A DNA stretch of 64,000 nucleotides from an uncultured Oscillibacter sp. Lineage in GTDB: Bacteria > Bacillota > Clostridia > Oscillospirales > Oscillospiraceae. A program made the position numbers and the translations under genes. The DNA is taken from contig CAJUMX010000003.1 of assembly GCA_910587705.1 (NCBI GenBank), positions 171,135 to 235,134 of the forward strand, given 5' to 3'. Every line of letters starts with the position of its first letter. Within the stretch, counting starts at the first letter, position 1. The notes below the pieces were generated by a model. The model was not told where the DNA came from and did not search any database. It saw only the letters and a program-made list of their open reading frames with translations. Positions 49,392 through 57,384 of this stretch are shown piece by piece.

Positions 49392-50890
49392 ACGTCGTCA
49401 TTTACGCCCGATATTCCAGCCACAGCCAGACAGAACAGTCCATCGAGGGCCAGCTTCAAACCTGCTACGAGTTCGCCAAGAACAACGAACATATCGTGAT
49501 TGGCGAATATATCGACCGGGCGCAGAGCGGCACAACAGATAGTCGGGCCGAGTTCCAGCGCATGATTGCCGACAGCGACAAGCACATCTTTGAGGGCGTC
49601 CTTGTCTATCAGCTTGACCGCTTTGCCCGGAACCGCTATGACAGCGCCATCAACAAGGCCAAGCTGAAAAAGAACGGTGTTCGGGTGATCTCCGCAAGGG
49701 AGAACATCAGCGACGACGCCAGCGGCATTTTGGTGGAGGGCGTGTTGGAGAGCATGGCCGAGTATTATTCGGCGGAGCTGTCCCAAAAGATACGGCGGGG
49801 TATGGACATCAATGCTGAAAAGTGTTTGAGCAACGGGAGTAATCCGGGCCTTGGCTACTATGTGGACGAGGAACGCCGTTTTCATGTTGACCCGGATGGG
49901 GCCGCTGTTGTTCGGGAGATTTTCGAGATGTACGCCAGTGGAAAAACCGTCGCTGAAATCACGAAATATCTCAACGCAAAGCAGGTCAAAACCTCCCAAG
50001 GTAAAGAGTTCAACAAAAATAGTCTGCACCGCCTTTTGAGGAATAAACGATACATCGGTTATTACATCTACAAGGACACGGAAACGCCGGGAGGTATGCC
50101 CCGCATCATCGAGGATGAGCTTTTTGAACGGGTACAGCATATCCTTGACCGCAACAAAAAAGCTCCCGCCCGTTCCAGAGGGCGGGAAGAATATCTGTTG
50201 ACAACGAAGCTGTTCTGCGGCTACTGCCGGGAGATGATGACCGGCTACGGCGGCACAGGGAAATCCGGGACGGCCTACCGCTATTATGCCTGCAAGAGCG
50301 CCAAGAAAAAGGTTTGCAGAAAGAAAGTTGTCAACAAGCAGAAAATCGAGGACAGGGTAGTTTTGGAGTGCCGCAAGCTGTTGACGGACAGCAATATTGA
50401 AAAGATTTCCCTTGCGGTTGCCGCTGCCTGTGAGGCCGACTATGACAGCTCCGCTATCAAGCGCATCAAGGCGGCGATGCAGGAGGCGGATGCTGCCATA
50501 GAAAACCTCTGGAAAGCCTTGGAGCGTGGGCAGGCGGTGGATATGATTACCGAGCGCATTGAGAAGCGCAAGCGGGAAAAGGACGAGCTGCAGGGCCAGC
50601 TTGCCATTGAGATGGGAAAACAGGTCACATTCACCGCACCGCAAATCAAGGCGTTTCTCTACTCGCTGAAGCGGGGCGATGTCAACGATGAGAACAACCG
50701 CCGGGGGATGGTGAATATTTTCCTGCGGGCCATCTATCTCTACGACGACAGAATGACGCTGATCCTCAACGGCGGCGACAGGCCGATCATCATTGATGAT
50801 ATTCTGCTGGACGAGATAGAGGAACATTTTGAGGACGCGGTTTCAAGTCATGCAGGGTGTTCGCTGTTGGTTGCGGTCGCTCCACCATGA
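49388..50890 (+). CDS. Large serine recombinase
   Basis: The 500-residue protein is complete: resolvase domain with VVIYARYSSHSQ (catalytic Ser), QLDRFARNRYD with catalytic Arg, recombinase domain from about 160 (NPGLGYYVDEERRFHVDPDG), zinc ribbon LFCGYCREMM and YYACKSAKKKVCRKK, then a coiled coil (ERIEKRKREKDELQGQL). It starts with GTG overlapping the XRE gene. Its last codons run directly into the right boundary of AT-rich island DNA, where TCCACCATGA repeats bases at the tRNA 3' piece near 35200. It should integrate and excise an element. Confidence 0.92.
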   Translation: MNVVIYARYSSHSQTEQSIEGQLQTCYEFAKNNEHIVIGEYIDRAQSGTTDSRAEFQRMIADSDKHIFEGVLVYQLDRFARNRYDSAINKAKLKKNGVRVISARENISDDASGILVEGVLESMAEYYSAELSQKIRRGMDINAEKCLSNGSNPGLGYYVDEERRFHVDPDGAAVVREIFEMYASGKTVAEITKYLNAKQVKTSQGKEFNKNSLHRLLRNKRYIGYYIYKDTETPGGMPRIIEDELFERVQHILDRNKKAPARSRGREEYLLTTKLFCGYCREMMTGYGGTGKSGTAYRYYACKSAKKKVCRKKVVNKQKIEDRVVLECRKLLTDSNIEKISLAVAAACEADYDSSAIKRIKAAMQEADAAIENLWKALERGQAVDMITERIEKRKREKDELQGQLAIEMGKQVTFTAPQIKAFLYSLKRGDVNDENNRRGMVNIFLRAIYLYDDRMTLILNGGDRPIIIDDILLDEIEEHFEDAVSSHAGCSLLVAVAPP

Positions 50891-50923
50891 AAAAGTCTGT
50901 AGCCACCATGGTTACAGGCTTTT
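50890..50923 (+). terminator. Hairpin at the right island boundary
   Basis: AAAAAGTCTGTAGCC pairs with GGTTACAGGCTTTTT using two G:U pairs, directly after the recombinase stop. Its form resembles the tRNA terminators. Confidence 0.65.
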
Positions 50924-51076
50924 TCCTTGTCCCCCTGGAGGGCGGTTTCCCTAATGGTTTCCCTCCGCTGGGATACAACAGCCGCGAAAAACCGCGTCTT
51001 TTGGCGCAGCCTCTCCGCCTACCCGGCCTTCGCCGCCGCTTTCTCCGCAAATACGGGGAATGGGTCCTCTCTCTGC

Positions 51077-51105
51077 TTGACAAGGTAATCGTTTACCGAT
51101 ATAAT
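51077..51105 (+). promoter_or_regulatory. Promoter of the iron-sulfur scaffold operon with inverted repeat
   Basis: TTGACA and TATAAT are separated by 17 bases. GGTAA and TTACC flank TCGT within the spacer (51084-51097), a possible repressor site. Confidence 0.8.
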
Positions 51106-51184
51106 ATGAGGCGCGCGAAACTCCGGGTGTCCCGCCCTCTGGCGGGAGCCCGAAAAAATACAAAAAGGAAAGGATTGGACGACT

Positions 51185-51877
51185 ATGATCTATTCCACCG
51201 AAGTGCAGAACATGTGCCCCGTCGCCAAGGGCGCGTACCACGGTCCCGCCCCCATCCCCGAGGAGGGCAAATGGGTCCAGGCGAAGGAGATCAAGGACAT
51301 CTCCGGCCTCACCCACGGCGTGGGCTGGTGCGCCCCCCAGCAGGGCGCGTGCAAGCTGACCCTCAACGTCAAGGACGGCGTCATTGAGGAGGCCCTGGTG
51401 GAGACTCTGGGCTGCTCCGGCATGACCCACTCCGCCGCCATGGCCTCTGAAATTCTCATTGGCAAGACCCTGCTGGAGGCCCTGAACACCGACTTGGTGT
51501 GCGACGCCATCAACACCGCCATGCGGGAGCTGTTCCTCCAGATCGTCTACGGACGGACCCAGACCGCGTTCTCCGAGGGCGGCCTGCCCATCGGCGCGTC
51601 TCTGGAGGACCTGGGCAAGGGCCTTCGCTCCCAGGTGGGCACCATGTTCGGCACCAAGGCCAAGGGTCCCCGGTACCTCGAGATGGCCGAGGGCTATGTC
51701 ACCCGCATCGCCCTGAACAAGGACGATGAAATCGTGGGCTATGAATTCGTGAACCTGGGCAAAATGATGGACGCCATCAAAAAGGGAACCGACGCCAATG
51801 AGGCCCTGGAAAAGGCCAAGGGCCACTACGGCCAGTTCGACGGGGCCGCCAAGTATATCGACCCCCGTCACGAGTAA
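51185..51877 (+). CDS. Iron-sulfur cluster assembly scaffold-like protein
   Basis: The 230-residue protein has an IscU/NifU-like fold with three conserved Cys regions: MCPVAKGAYHG, GVGWCAPQQGACKL and TLGCSGMTHSAAMASE. It differs from classical IscU and belongs to the clostridial type always paired with the GGGtGRT protein. AAAGGA lies before the ATG. It is highly expressed by codon use and has a near-consensus promoter. The role is presumed iron-sulfur cluster building or a related metal-sulfur step. Confidence 0.82.
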   Translation: MIYSTEVQNMCPVAKGAYHGPAPIPEEGKWVQAKEIKDISGLTHGVGWCAPQQGACKLTLNVKDGVIEEALVETLGCSGMTHSAAMASEILIGKTLLEALNTDLVCDAINTAMRELFLQIVYGRTQTAFSEGGLPIGASLEDLGKGLRSQVGTMFGTKAKGPRYLEMAEGYVTRIALNKDDEIVGYEFVNLGKMMDAIKKGTDANEALEKAKGHYGQFDGAAKYIDPRHE

Positions 51878-51896
51878 GAAAAGGAGGAATTGAGAA

Positions 51897-52895
51897 ATGG
51901 CTCTGTTTGAAAGCTACGAGAGAAGAATCGAGAAGATCAATTCCGTCCTGTCTCAGTACGGAATCAAGAGCGTGGAGGAGTGCCGGGAGCTGTGCAAGGC
52001 CGCCGGCTTCGACCCCTACGAGATCGTCAAGGGCATCCAGCCCATCTGCTTTGAGAACGCCTGCTGGGCCTACTGCGTGGGCGCGGCCATCGCGCTGAAA
52101 AAGAACGTCTCCACCGCCGCCGAGGCCGCCGAGGCCATTGGCGAGGGCCTCCAGGCCTTCTGCATCGCCGGCTCCGTGGCCGAGGACCGCAAGGTGGGCC
52201 TGGGCCACGGCAACCTGGGCGCCATGCTGCTGCGGGATGAGACGAAGTGCTTCGCCTTCCTGGCGGGCCACGAGTCCTTCGCCGCCGCCGAGGGCGCCAT
52301 CGGCATCGTCCGCAATGCCAACAAGGCCCGGAAGGAGCCCCTGCGGGTTATCCTCAACGGCCTGGGCAAGGACGCCGCCCAGATCATCAGCCGGATCAAC
52401 GGCTTCACCTATGTCCAGACCCAGTTTGACTACGGCACCGGCGAGGTGAAAGTGGTCAAGGAGACCCGCTACTCCGAGGGCGAGCGGGCCAATGTCCGCT
52501 GCTATGGCGCGGACGACGTTCGGGAGGGCGTAGCCATCATGCACCTGGAGGGCGTGGACGTGTCCATCACCGGCAACTCCACCAACCCCACCCGGTTCCA
52601 GCACCCCGTGGCGGGCACCTATAAGAAGGAGTGCTACGAGCAGGGAAAGAAGTACTTCTCCGTGGCCTCCGGCGGCGGCACGGGCCGGACCCTGCACCCC
52701 GACAACATGGCCGCTGGCCCCGCTTCCTACGGCATGACCGACACCATGGGCCGGATGCACTCCGACGCCCAGTTCGCCGGTTCCAGCTCCGTCCCCGCTC
52801 ACGTGGAGATGATGGGCTTCCTGGGCATGGGCAACAACCCCATGGTGGGCGCCACCGTGGCCGTGGCTGTGGCCGTCGAGGAGAGCAAGAAGTAA
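51897..52895 (+). CDS. GGGtGRT protein
   Basis: The 332-residue protein contains the name-giving SGGGTGRTLHPDN segment and several conserved Cys (PICFENACWAYCVGA, FCIAGS). It is the standard partner of the scaffold gene 19 bases upstream, with AAGGAGG before the ATG. The function is not established; conserved Cys and the partner suggest a redox or metal-sulfur enzyme. A strong terminator ends the two-gene operon. Confidence 0.88.
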   Translation: MALFESYERRIEKINSVLSQYGIKSVEECRELCKAAGFDPYEIVKGIQPICFENACWAYCVGAAIALKKNVSTAAEAAEAIGEGLQAFCIAGSVAEDRKVGLGHGNLGAMLLRDETKCFAFLAGHESFAAAEGAIGIVRNANKARKEPLRVILNGLGKDAAQIISRINGFTYVQTQFDYGTGEVKVVKETRYSEGERANVRCYGADDVREGVAIMHLEGVDVSITGNSTNPTRFQHPVAGTYKKECYEQGKKYFSVASGGGTGRTLHPDNMAAGPASYGMTDTMGRMHSDAQFAGSSSVPAHVEMMGFLGMGNNPMVGATVAVAVAVEESKK

Positions 52896-52918
52896 ACAAC
52901 GCGTAATATTCTCGAGAG

Positions 52919-52952
52919 AAATGCCCCGGAGTATCACACTCCGGGGCATTTT
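52919..52952 (+). terminator. Terminator of the GGGtGRT operon
   Basis: AAATGCCCCGGAGT pairs with ACTCCGGGGCATTT and TT follows. Confidence 0.85.
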
Positions 52953-53211
52953 TGACCGTATGCCTTGACAATTGGCCTGCGTTTTGTGATATGCCTGGTC
53001 CTTACCCTTTGGGTATGGATCTACATATCCCCAAATACGTGTTGACCGCCTGGCTGCCACCAAGCGGTCAACGGGGATAACCTGTTAACTGTGGAGGGCT
53101 GACCGCGTACAGCGGCGCTCTTCCGTTGTCCTCATTATATCGGCAAGCCTGGGCCTTGTCAAGGGCTTCAAGGTATGGGGGGAATGGCCTGACCTGGGGG
53201 CAGGCCCCACG
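52953..53211. other. Intergenic stretch with an inverted repeat
   Basis: No gene is seen. GTTGACCGC and GCGGTCAAC (53041-53049 and 53064-53072) form a perfect inverted repeat with a 14-base loop. Confidence 0.45.
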
Positions 53212-53391
53212 TCAAGTCTCTTTTTTCGCTTCCAGCTCGATCTTACCGTGTTTGGCCTCGTAAGCCTCTACAGCATCTCGGATCAAAATGAGAATTTGGC
53301 TGTTGGCGGAACGACCTTCGTAATTAGACACAACATGGAGTTTATGCAACATTTCATCTTCGATGCGAATAGATAAACTTTTGACTGCCAT
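53212..53391 (-). CDS. Small ribbon-helix-helix regulator
   Basis: The 59-residue protein MAVKSLSIRIEDEMLHKLHV... has an RHH strand (KSLSIRIED) and two helices (ANSQILILIRDAVEAYEAKHG), as in CopG/Arc or antitoxin proteins. The ATG at 53391 has GAGG 6 bases upstream. A palindrome immediately upstream is its probable operator. The divergent neighbour is the small protein at 53502. Confidence 0.78.
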   Translation of the reverse strand: MAVKSLSIRIEDEMLHKLHVVSNYEGRSANSQILILIRDAVEAYEAKHGKIELEAKKET

Positions 53392-53409
53392 AAAAAACCT
53401 CAAAATAAA

Positions 53410-53431
53410 TTTAAAGTATATTTACTTTAAA
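53410..53431. promoter_or_regulatory. Palindromic operator between the RHH gene and its neighbour
   Basis: TTTAAAGTA and TACTTTAAA flank TATT, a perfect palindrome. Two copies of ATATCTAAA follow at about 53470-53488. Confidence 0.65.
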
Positions 53432-53501
53432 CCGATTTTGTGGTATTATGTAGAATATAGATTTAAAACATATCTAAAATATATCTAAATTGGAGGTTGC
53501 T

Positions 53502-53696
53502 ATGCCTAACTACCAAAAAATGTATGCCATCGCCTTCAACGCCATTTCCGACGCGCTGGAAGAACTGGACAACCTGAACATCGGCATGGCAAAGGATTAT
53601 CTCAAAAAAGCCCAAATCCAAACGGAGGAGCTTTACATCTCCCAGGATGAAGAGGAGCCCGGCGGCTCCGGGAATCCAGAAGCCTCTGCGGAATAG
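53502..53696 (+). CDS. Small conserved hypothetical protein
   Basis: The 64-residue acidic protein begins MPNYQKMYAIAFNAISDALEELDNLN and ends in a Gly/Glu-rich tail. It looks like a helical hairpin. GGAGG lies 5 bases before the ATG at 53502. Small proteins with this beginning are widespread in Clostridia without a known role. It is divergent from the RHH regulator and may be controlled by it. Confidence 0.7.
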   Translation: MPNYQKMYAIAFNAISDALEELDNLNIGMAKDYLKKAQIQTEELYISQDEEEPGGSGNPEASAE

Positions 53697-53753
53697 CCCC
53701 GCTTCGGCACGCTTTCGGAAGCGGGCGGCGGGGGCTGGCGTCCATGTTCCCGC

Positions 53754-53783
53754 TTGACTTTTACATGCCCTGGGGGGTATACT
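53754..53783 (+). promoter_or_regulatory. Promoter of the candidate small RNA
   Basis: TTGACT and TATACT are separated by 18 bases and are followed by no gene on this strand. Confidence 0.55.
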
Positions 53784-53789
53784 GTACTT

Positions 53790-53872
53790 GAACTTGTGAA
53801 AGCAAGAAGTTCAGTGTTCACCTAAAAATGGAGCTCCCGGAAGGTGCAGACTTCCGGGAGCTCCATTTTAGG
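53790..53872 (+). ncRNA. Candidate small RNA, possible type I antitoxin
   Basis: A transcript from the promoter at 53754-53783 would be about 80 bases long. It folds into one hairpin (TGAACTTG/CAAGAAGTTCA with one bulge, 53789-53813) and the long terminator at 53825-53869. It has no credible reading frame. It converges on a tiny hydrophobic frame on the other strand and shares the terminator with it, the arrangement of par/fst-like and TxpA/RatA-like type I systems. Confidence 0.45.
53825..53869. terminator. Very strong bidirectional terminator
   Basis: AAAATGGAGCTCCCGGAAG and CTTCCGGGAGCTCCATTTT are perfectly complementary (19 bases) around a 7-base loop. Confidence 0.9.
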
Positions 53873-53881
53873 TTGCCGCTG

Positions 53882-53968
53882 TCATTTCTTCCCGTCCAGC
53901 CATTTGCAAACAAGGTACGTGACCGCGTTTGCCGCGAGGGAAGTCATCAGGGAAAGCAAGAAATCTAT
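53882..53968 (-). CDS. Tiny hydrophobic peptide, possible type I toxin
   Basis: The frame encodes IDFLLSLMTSLAANAVTYLV followed by CKWLDGKK and TGA. One membrane helix with a short charged tail is the form of small type I toxins, and peptides ending in (C/Y)KWLDG occur widely in Firmicutes. GAGAGGAG lies 10 bases before an ATA, which would have to be the start; otherwise translation begins at the internal TTG or ATG (53947). An extended TGCTATAAA promoter element lies at 54013-54020 on the minus strand. The start problem keeps confidence low. Confidence 0.42.
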   Translation of the reverse strand: MDFLLSLMTSLAANAVTYLVCKWLDGKK

Positions 53969-54061
53969 TTATGTCCATCTCCTCTCACTGAGGAGGGCCG
54001 ACAGTGGATTTATTTATAGCACAGCTCTCGCCAAAAAGCGACAGCCCGCGATAATTTTCCC

Positions 54062-54101
54062 AGAAGGCCGCCGCCCGGCATAAGCCGGACGGCGGCCTTC
54101 T
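54062..54101 (-). terminator. Terminator of the rqcH operon
   Basis: AGAAGGCCGCCGTCCGGC and GCCGGGCGGCGGCCTTCT (minus strand) pair with one G:U around four bases, 24 bases past the stop codon. Confidence 0.75.
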
Positions 54102-54124
54102 CTCTTGTCAGAAAAACGGAATTT

Positions 54125-55864
54125 TCATTTCCCCCGCAGCCGCTCCACCACGGCCTCCTCCGGCGTGACGTGCACCGTGCGGCAGGTCGTGTAAATCACC
54201 ATGCCCGGCCGGGCTCCGGCGGGCTTTTTCACGTTTCGGACCTCCGTATAGTCCACCGGCACGTTCCCACTCTCCCGGGCCTGGGAGAACCAGGCGGCAA
54301 GCATGGCCGCCTCGGCAATATCCTCCTCCGACGGGGCCTGCCCGGCACAGTGGAGGATGACGTGGGAGCCGTGAATCTTCTGGGTATGGAGCCAGAGGTC
54401 CCGGCGGTCCGCGTCCTTCATGGTCAGCTTGTCGTTCTGGCGGTTGTTCCGGCCCACCAGCACCCGGAGGCCCGAGGAGGTGCGAAACTCCAAGGGGGCG
54501 GCGGGGCGGGACTTGTCCTTTTTCCCCTTGCCCTGCTTTTTGAGGAAGCCCGCCTCCCGGAGCTCGGCGCGGATGTCTAGGTAGTCTGCCTCCGTCTCCG
54601 CCTGGGCAAGCTCCGCCAGGACGCTTTCCAGATACTCCAAATCCCGCCGGGCCAGGTCCATCTGCTCCCGGAGGTATTTTTCCGCCGTTTTGGCCTTGGC
54701 GTAGCGCTTGTAGTACTTGGCGGCGTTTTGCTGGGGGGTCAGCAGGGGGTCCAGGGGGATCGACGTTGGGGCGTTATCCTCGTAGTAGTTCTCGCACTCC
54801 AGCCGGGCCTGGCCCCGCTCCATCCGGTAGAGGTTGGCGGTGATCAGGTCCCCCTGGACCCGGAGTTTGTCCCGGTCCTGGGTGGCCGCGTACTCCTTTT
54901 CCTGGAGGGCCAGCTTCCGCCGGAGGCGGTCCCTTGCCGTGGTGGCCGCCCGGAGGAGGTCCGCCCCCCGCTGGCGGGCCCGCTCCTGTTTTTCCCGGGC
55001 CTCATAGAAGGCGTCCAGCAGGGCGGAAAAGCTGGCATAGGCCACGCATTCCGCCGCCCCGCCGTACTGACCCACGGGCACGCAGGCAAAGTCCAGGGGC
55101 TTGCCCTCCCGCGTCAGGCAGACAGGGGTGAAGCGGTTTTCCCGGACGCGGCTGGAGAAGTCCTCCAGAGCCCGCCAGAGGGGGTCGGGGCCGCTTAGCT
55201 GAAAGAGCCGAGTATCCGTGTCCCCCGCCGCCTGGAAGGCAAGCTCCCGGGCCATGAGGGGGGAGAGGCCGAAGTACTGGTCCAGCAGGAACGCGTCCAG
55301 GGTTTTCTCCGCCGCCGCGGCGGCGAAGCGGGCGGCAAAGCCCGCCTCTGTCTCCTCCAGGAAGGGCAGGCGGCCCGTGGAGGCAGGGGGCTGGTAGAAG
55401 AGACCCGGCAGCACCTGCCGCGCGGCGGACATGTCCGCGTCCACCCGGCGGAGGCTGTCGATGACCCGGTCCTCCCCGTCCAGAAGAATCAGGTTGGACC
55501 TGCGGCCCATGGCCTCCAGCACCAGCGTCCGCCTCCCCGCCCGGCCCAGCTCGTCAGAGGCGTCGAACTCGATCTTCACCAGCCGCTCCAGGGGAGGCTG
55601 GGTGAGGCCCGCCACCCGGGCCCCGGAGAGGTGCTTCCGCAAGAGCATGCAGAACATGGGGGGCACTGCCGGGTTGTCCCGGAGAATCTCCGTCAATTGC
55701 AGGCGGGGGGCCCCCGCCCCGGCGTTCAGCAGCAGGCGCTTTCCCCGGAAGAGGAGGACCACCTGGTCCCGGGCGGGCTGCTGCACCTTGTCCACCCGGA
55801 GGCCCAGAAGCTGGGGGCGCAGCTCCTCCACGACGGCCTGTAAGCAAATCGCGTCAATCGCCAT
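54125..55864 (-). CDS. rqcH: Ribosome quality control protein RqcH (NFACT family)
   Basis: The 579-residue protein has the NFACT-N domain (MAIDAICLQAVVEELRPQLLG, RVDKVQQPARDQVVL), a central coiled coil and HhH region (about 260-430), and the NFACT-R domain (SSGLRVLVGRNNRQNDKLTM, DLWLHTQKIHGSHVIL, VRNVKKPAGARPGMV). RqcH binds split 50S subunits and adds alanine tails to stalled peptides with tRNA-Ala. Older names are FbpA or fibronectin-binding protein. It overlaps mrnC by 11 bases. The many alanine tRNA genes in this window are a coincidence as far as sequence shows. Confidence 0.93.
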   Translation of the reverse strand: MAIDAICLQAVVEELRPQLLGLRVDKVQQPARDQVVLLFRGKRLLLNAGAGAPRLQLTEILRDNPAVPPMFCMLLRKHLSGARVAGLTQPPLERLVKIEFDASDELGRAGRRTLVLEAMGRRSNLILLDGEDRVIDSLRRVDADMSAARQVLPGLFYQPPASTGRLPFLEETEAGFAARFAAAAAEKTLDAFLLDQYFGLSPLMARELAFQAAGDTDTRLFQLSGPDPLWRALEDFSSRVRENRFTPVCLTREGKPLDFACVPVGQYGGAAECVAYASFSALLDAFYEAREKQERARQRGADLLRAATTARDRLRRKLALQEKEYAATQDRDKLRVQGDLITANLYRMERGQARLECENYYEDNAPTSIPLDPLLTPQQNAAKYYKRYAKAKTAEKYLREQMDLARRDLEYLESVLAELAQAETEADYLDIRAELREAGFLKKQGKGKKDKSRPAAPLEFRTSSGLRVLVGRNNRQNDKLTMKDADRRDLWLHTQKIHGSHVILHCAGQAPSEEDIAEAAMLAAWFSQARESGNVPVDYTEVRNVKKPAGARPGMVIYTTCRTVHVTPEEAVVERLRGK

Positions 55865-56270
55865 GGGCTTCCTCCTCCATCATGATGCAAAAGAGCTGGT
55901 TGATCCGCTCCAGCCTTCCCTGAAGGTAGAGCCAGCCCAGCAGGGCTTCCAGGGCCGTGGCCTCGCCGTATTGGGCCCGGCTGGCGTGGTGGGGGACGGT
56001 GTGGACCTGGGCGTTCCGCCCCCGGCGAAAGACGGCCTTTTCCTCCTCCGTCAGCAGGGGCTTGATTCTCTCCGCCTTCTCCGCCTGGGACTCGGCGCAG
56101 ACCAGGCGGACGGCGGAGCGGTGCATCCCTCTTCCCGTGGCCCCACCGTGGGCGCAGAGCCAGGCGCGGACCAGGAGCTCAAACACCGCGTCCCCCATGT
56201 GGGCCAGGCCGATGGAGCTGATTTCCAAAAGACGGTCCCGGCTCAGCTCCGGGTGAAAGTAGTTTTCCAT
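55854..56270 (-). CDS. mrnC: Mini-ribonuclease III
   Basis: The 138-residue protein is a single RNase III catalytic domain without dsRNA-binding domain: SSIGLAHMGDAVFELLVRAWL holds the signature and catalytic Asp, and YGEATALEALLGWLYLQGR the second acidic site. It matures 23S rRNA. The ATG at 56270 has AAGGAG upstream; the frame is open six codons further. Its 3' end overlaps rqcH. Confidence 0.92.
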   Translation of the reverse strand: MENYFHPELSRDRLLEISSIGLAHMGDAVFELLVRAWLCAHGGATGRGMHRSAVRLVCAESQAEKAERIKPLLTEEEKAVFRRGRNAQVHTVPHHASRAQYGEATALEALLGWLYLQGRLERINQLFCIMMEEEAHGD

Positions 56271-56304
56271 AGTAGGCTCCTTTTTCAAGTCCCGGCGCCG
56301 CCGG

Positions 56305-56478
56305 TCAATACCGCAGGATGTAATAAATAACGTATAGCCAGCTCATCAGGCCGTGAATGACGGCCCAGCCCACAGAATGCCAGTTGGTATAGCTGATAAC
56401 CATTGCCAGGGCGCTTCCGAACGTAATGCCCGTTTTCACGGACTTTTCCACAATCTCAATCTTGTTGTTTTCTTGCAT
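56305..56478 (-). CDS. Small membrane protein
   Basis: The 57-residue protein MQENNKIEIVEKSVKTG... has one long or two short hydrophobic segments (ITFGSALAMVISYTNW, VIHGLMSWLYVIYYIL). The ATG at 56478 has CGGAG 10 bases upstream; an ATG at 56499 overlaps the rsmA stop as TGATG and would add seven residues by translational coupling. It lies between rsmA and mrnC. Function unknown. Confidence 0.7.
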   Translation of the reverse strand: MQENNKIEIVEKSVKTGITFGSALAMVISYTNWHSVGWAVIHGLMSWLYVIYYILRY

Positions 56479-56498
56479 GGCTTCAACGCTCCGTTCCA

Positions 56499-57350
56499 TC
56501 AGTTTTGCAGGGCCGCCGCCAATCGGGCGAAGTCCTCCAGGGTCAGCTTCTCCCCCCGGACGGCGGGGGGGAGGCCGCAGTCCTGAATGACCGCCTGGAC
56601 CCGTTCCTTCCCCGCCTCCGGCAGGGCGGCGGAAAGGCTGTTTACCAGAGTTTTTCGCCGCAGGAGGAAGGCCCCCCGCACCACGCGGAAGAAGAACGCC
56701 TCGTCCTCCACCTCCACGGCGGGCCGCTTTCGCCGGACGCACCGGAGGACGGCGGAGTCCACCTTGGGGGCGGGGAAGAACTTGGCCGCGGGCACGTCGA
56801 AAAGGACCTCCGTCTCCATGTGGTATTGGAGCCACAGGGTAAAGGCCCCGCCGTCGGAAGAGCCCTGCGCCGCCGCCAGGCGGCGGGCCACCTCCTTTTG
56901 GAGGAGGACGGTAACGCTCTCAAAGCAGGGAGTCTCCACCAGCTTCGTCAGCACCGGGGTGGTGATGTTGTAGGGGAGATTCGCGCAGACCAGGGGCCGC
57001 AGGCCCTGGAATTTCTCCGCCACCAGGGCGGCGAGGTCCAGCTTCAGCGCGTCGCCGGGGACGATTTCTACATTTGAGTACGGGGCCATGGTCTCCGCCA
57101 GCACGGGGAGGAGCTTTTGGTCCAGCTCGATGGAAACCACCTTCCTGGCCCGCTCCGCCAGCTCCGCCGTCAGGCACCCCACACCCGGCCCGATTTCCAG
57201 CACGCCGCAGCTTCCCTCCGCCTGGGAGGCGGCGGCAATATCCGCCGGGACGGCGGGATCGATGAGGAAGTTTTGTCCCATGGACTTGGAGAAATGGAAG
57301 CCGTGCCGCCCCAGAAGGACGCGGAGGGCTTCCCGGTCGCAGAGATTCAT
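56499..57350 (-). CDS. rsmA: 16S rRNA dimethyladenosine transferase RsmA (KsgA)
   Basis: The 283-residue protein has the Rossmann SAM site LEIGPGVGCLT, the FSKSMGQNFLID start, VVSIELDQKLLPVL and the catalytic motif NLPYNITTPVL. It dimethylates two adjacent adenines near the 3' end of 16S rRNA. AAAGGCGG precedes the ATG. It is followed by a small membrane protein, mrnC and rqcH, a translation-related cluster. Confidence 0.95.
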   Translation of the reverse strand: MNLCDREALRVLLGRHGFHFSKSMGQNFLIDPAVPADIAAASQAEGSCGVLEIGPGVGCLTAELAERARKVVSIELDQKLLPVLAETMAPYSNVEIVPGDALKLDLAALVAEKFQGLRPLVCANLPYNITTPVLTKLVETPCFESVTVLLQKEVARRLAAAQGSSDGGAFTLWLQYHMETEVLFDVPAAKFFPAPKVDSAVLRCVRRKRPAVEVEDEAFFFRVVRGAFLLRRKTLVNSLSAALPEAGKERVQAVIQDCGLPPAVRGEKLTLEDFARLAAALQN

Positions 57351-57384
57351 GGCTTGTCCGCCTTTCGGTTTGTTTGAATTGGGG

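Noticed and set aside
49223..50827. 534-codon minus-strand frame opposite the serine recombinase
   Set aside because: The recombinase on the plus strand has complete catalytic and zinc motifs; the antisense frame has none.
50850..50887. A tRNA 3' end (GCTCCACCA) at the end of the serine recombinase gene
   Set aside because: No T-loop or pairing acceptor is present and the bases are explained by the recombinase C-terminal codons.
53876..53984. A 36-codon minus-strand frame beginning ATG GAC ATA AAT (MDINRF...)
   Set aside because: Its ATG touches the AGGAG site with no spacing and the product has no recognisable character; the hydrophobic frame is more credible.
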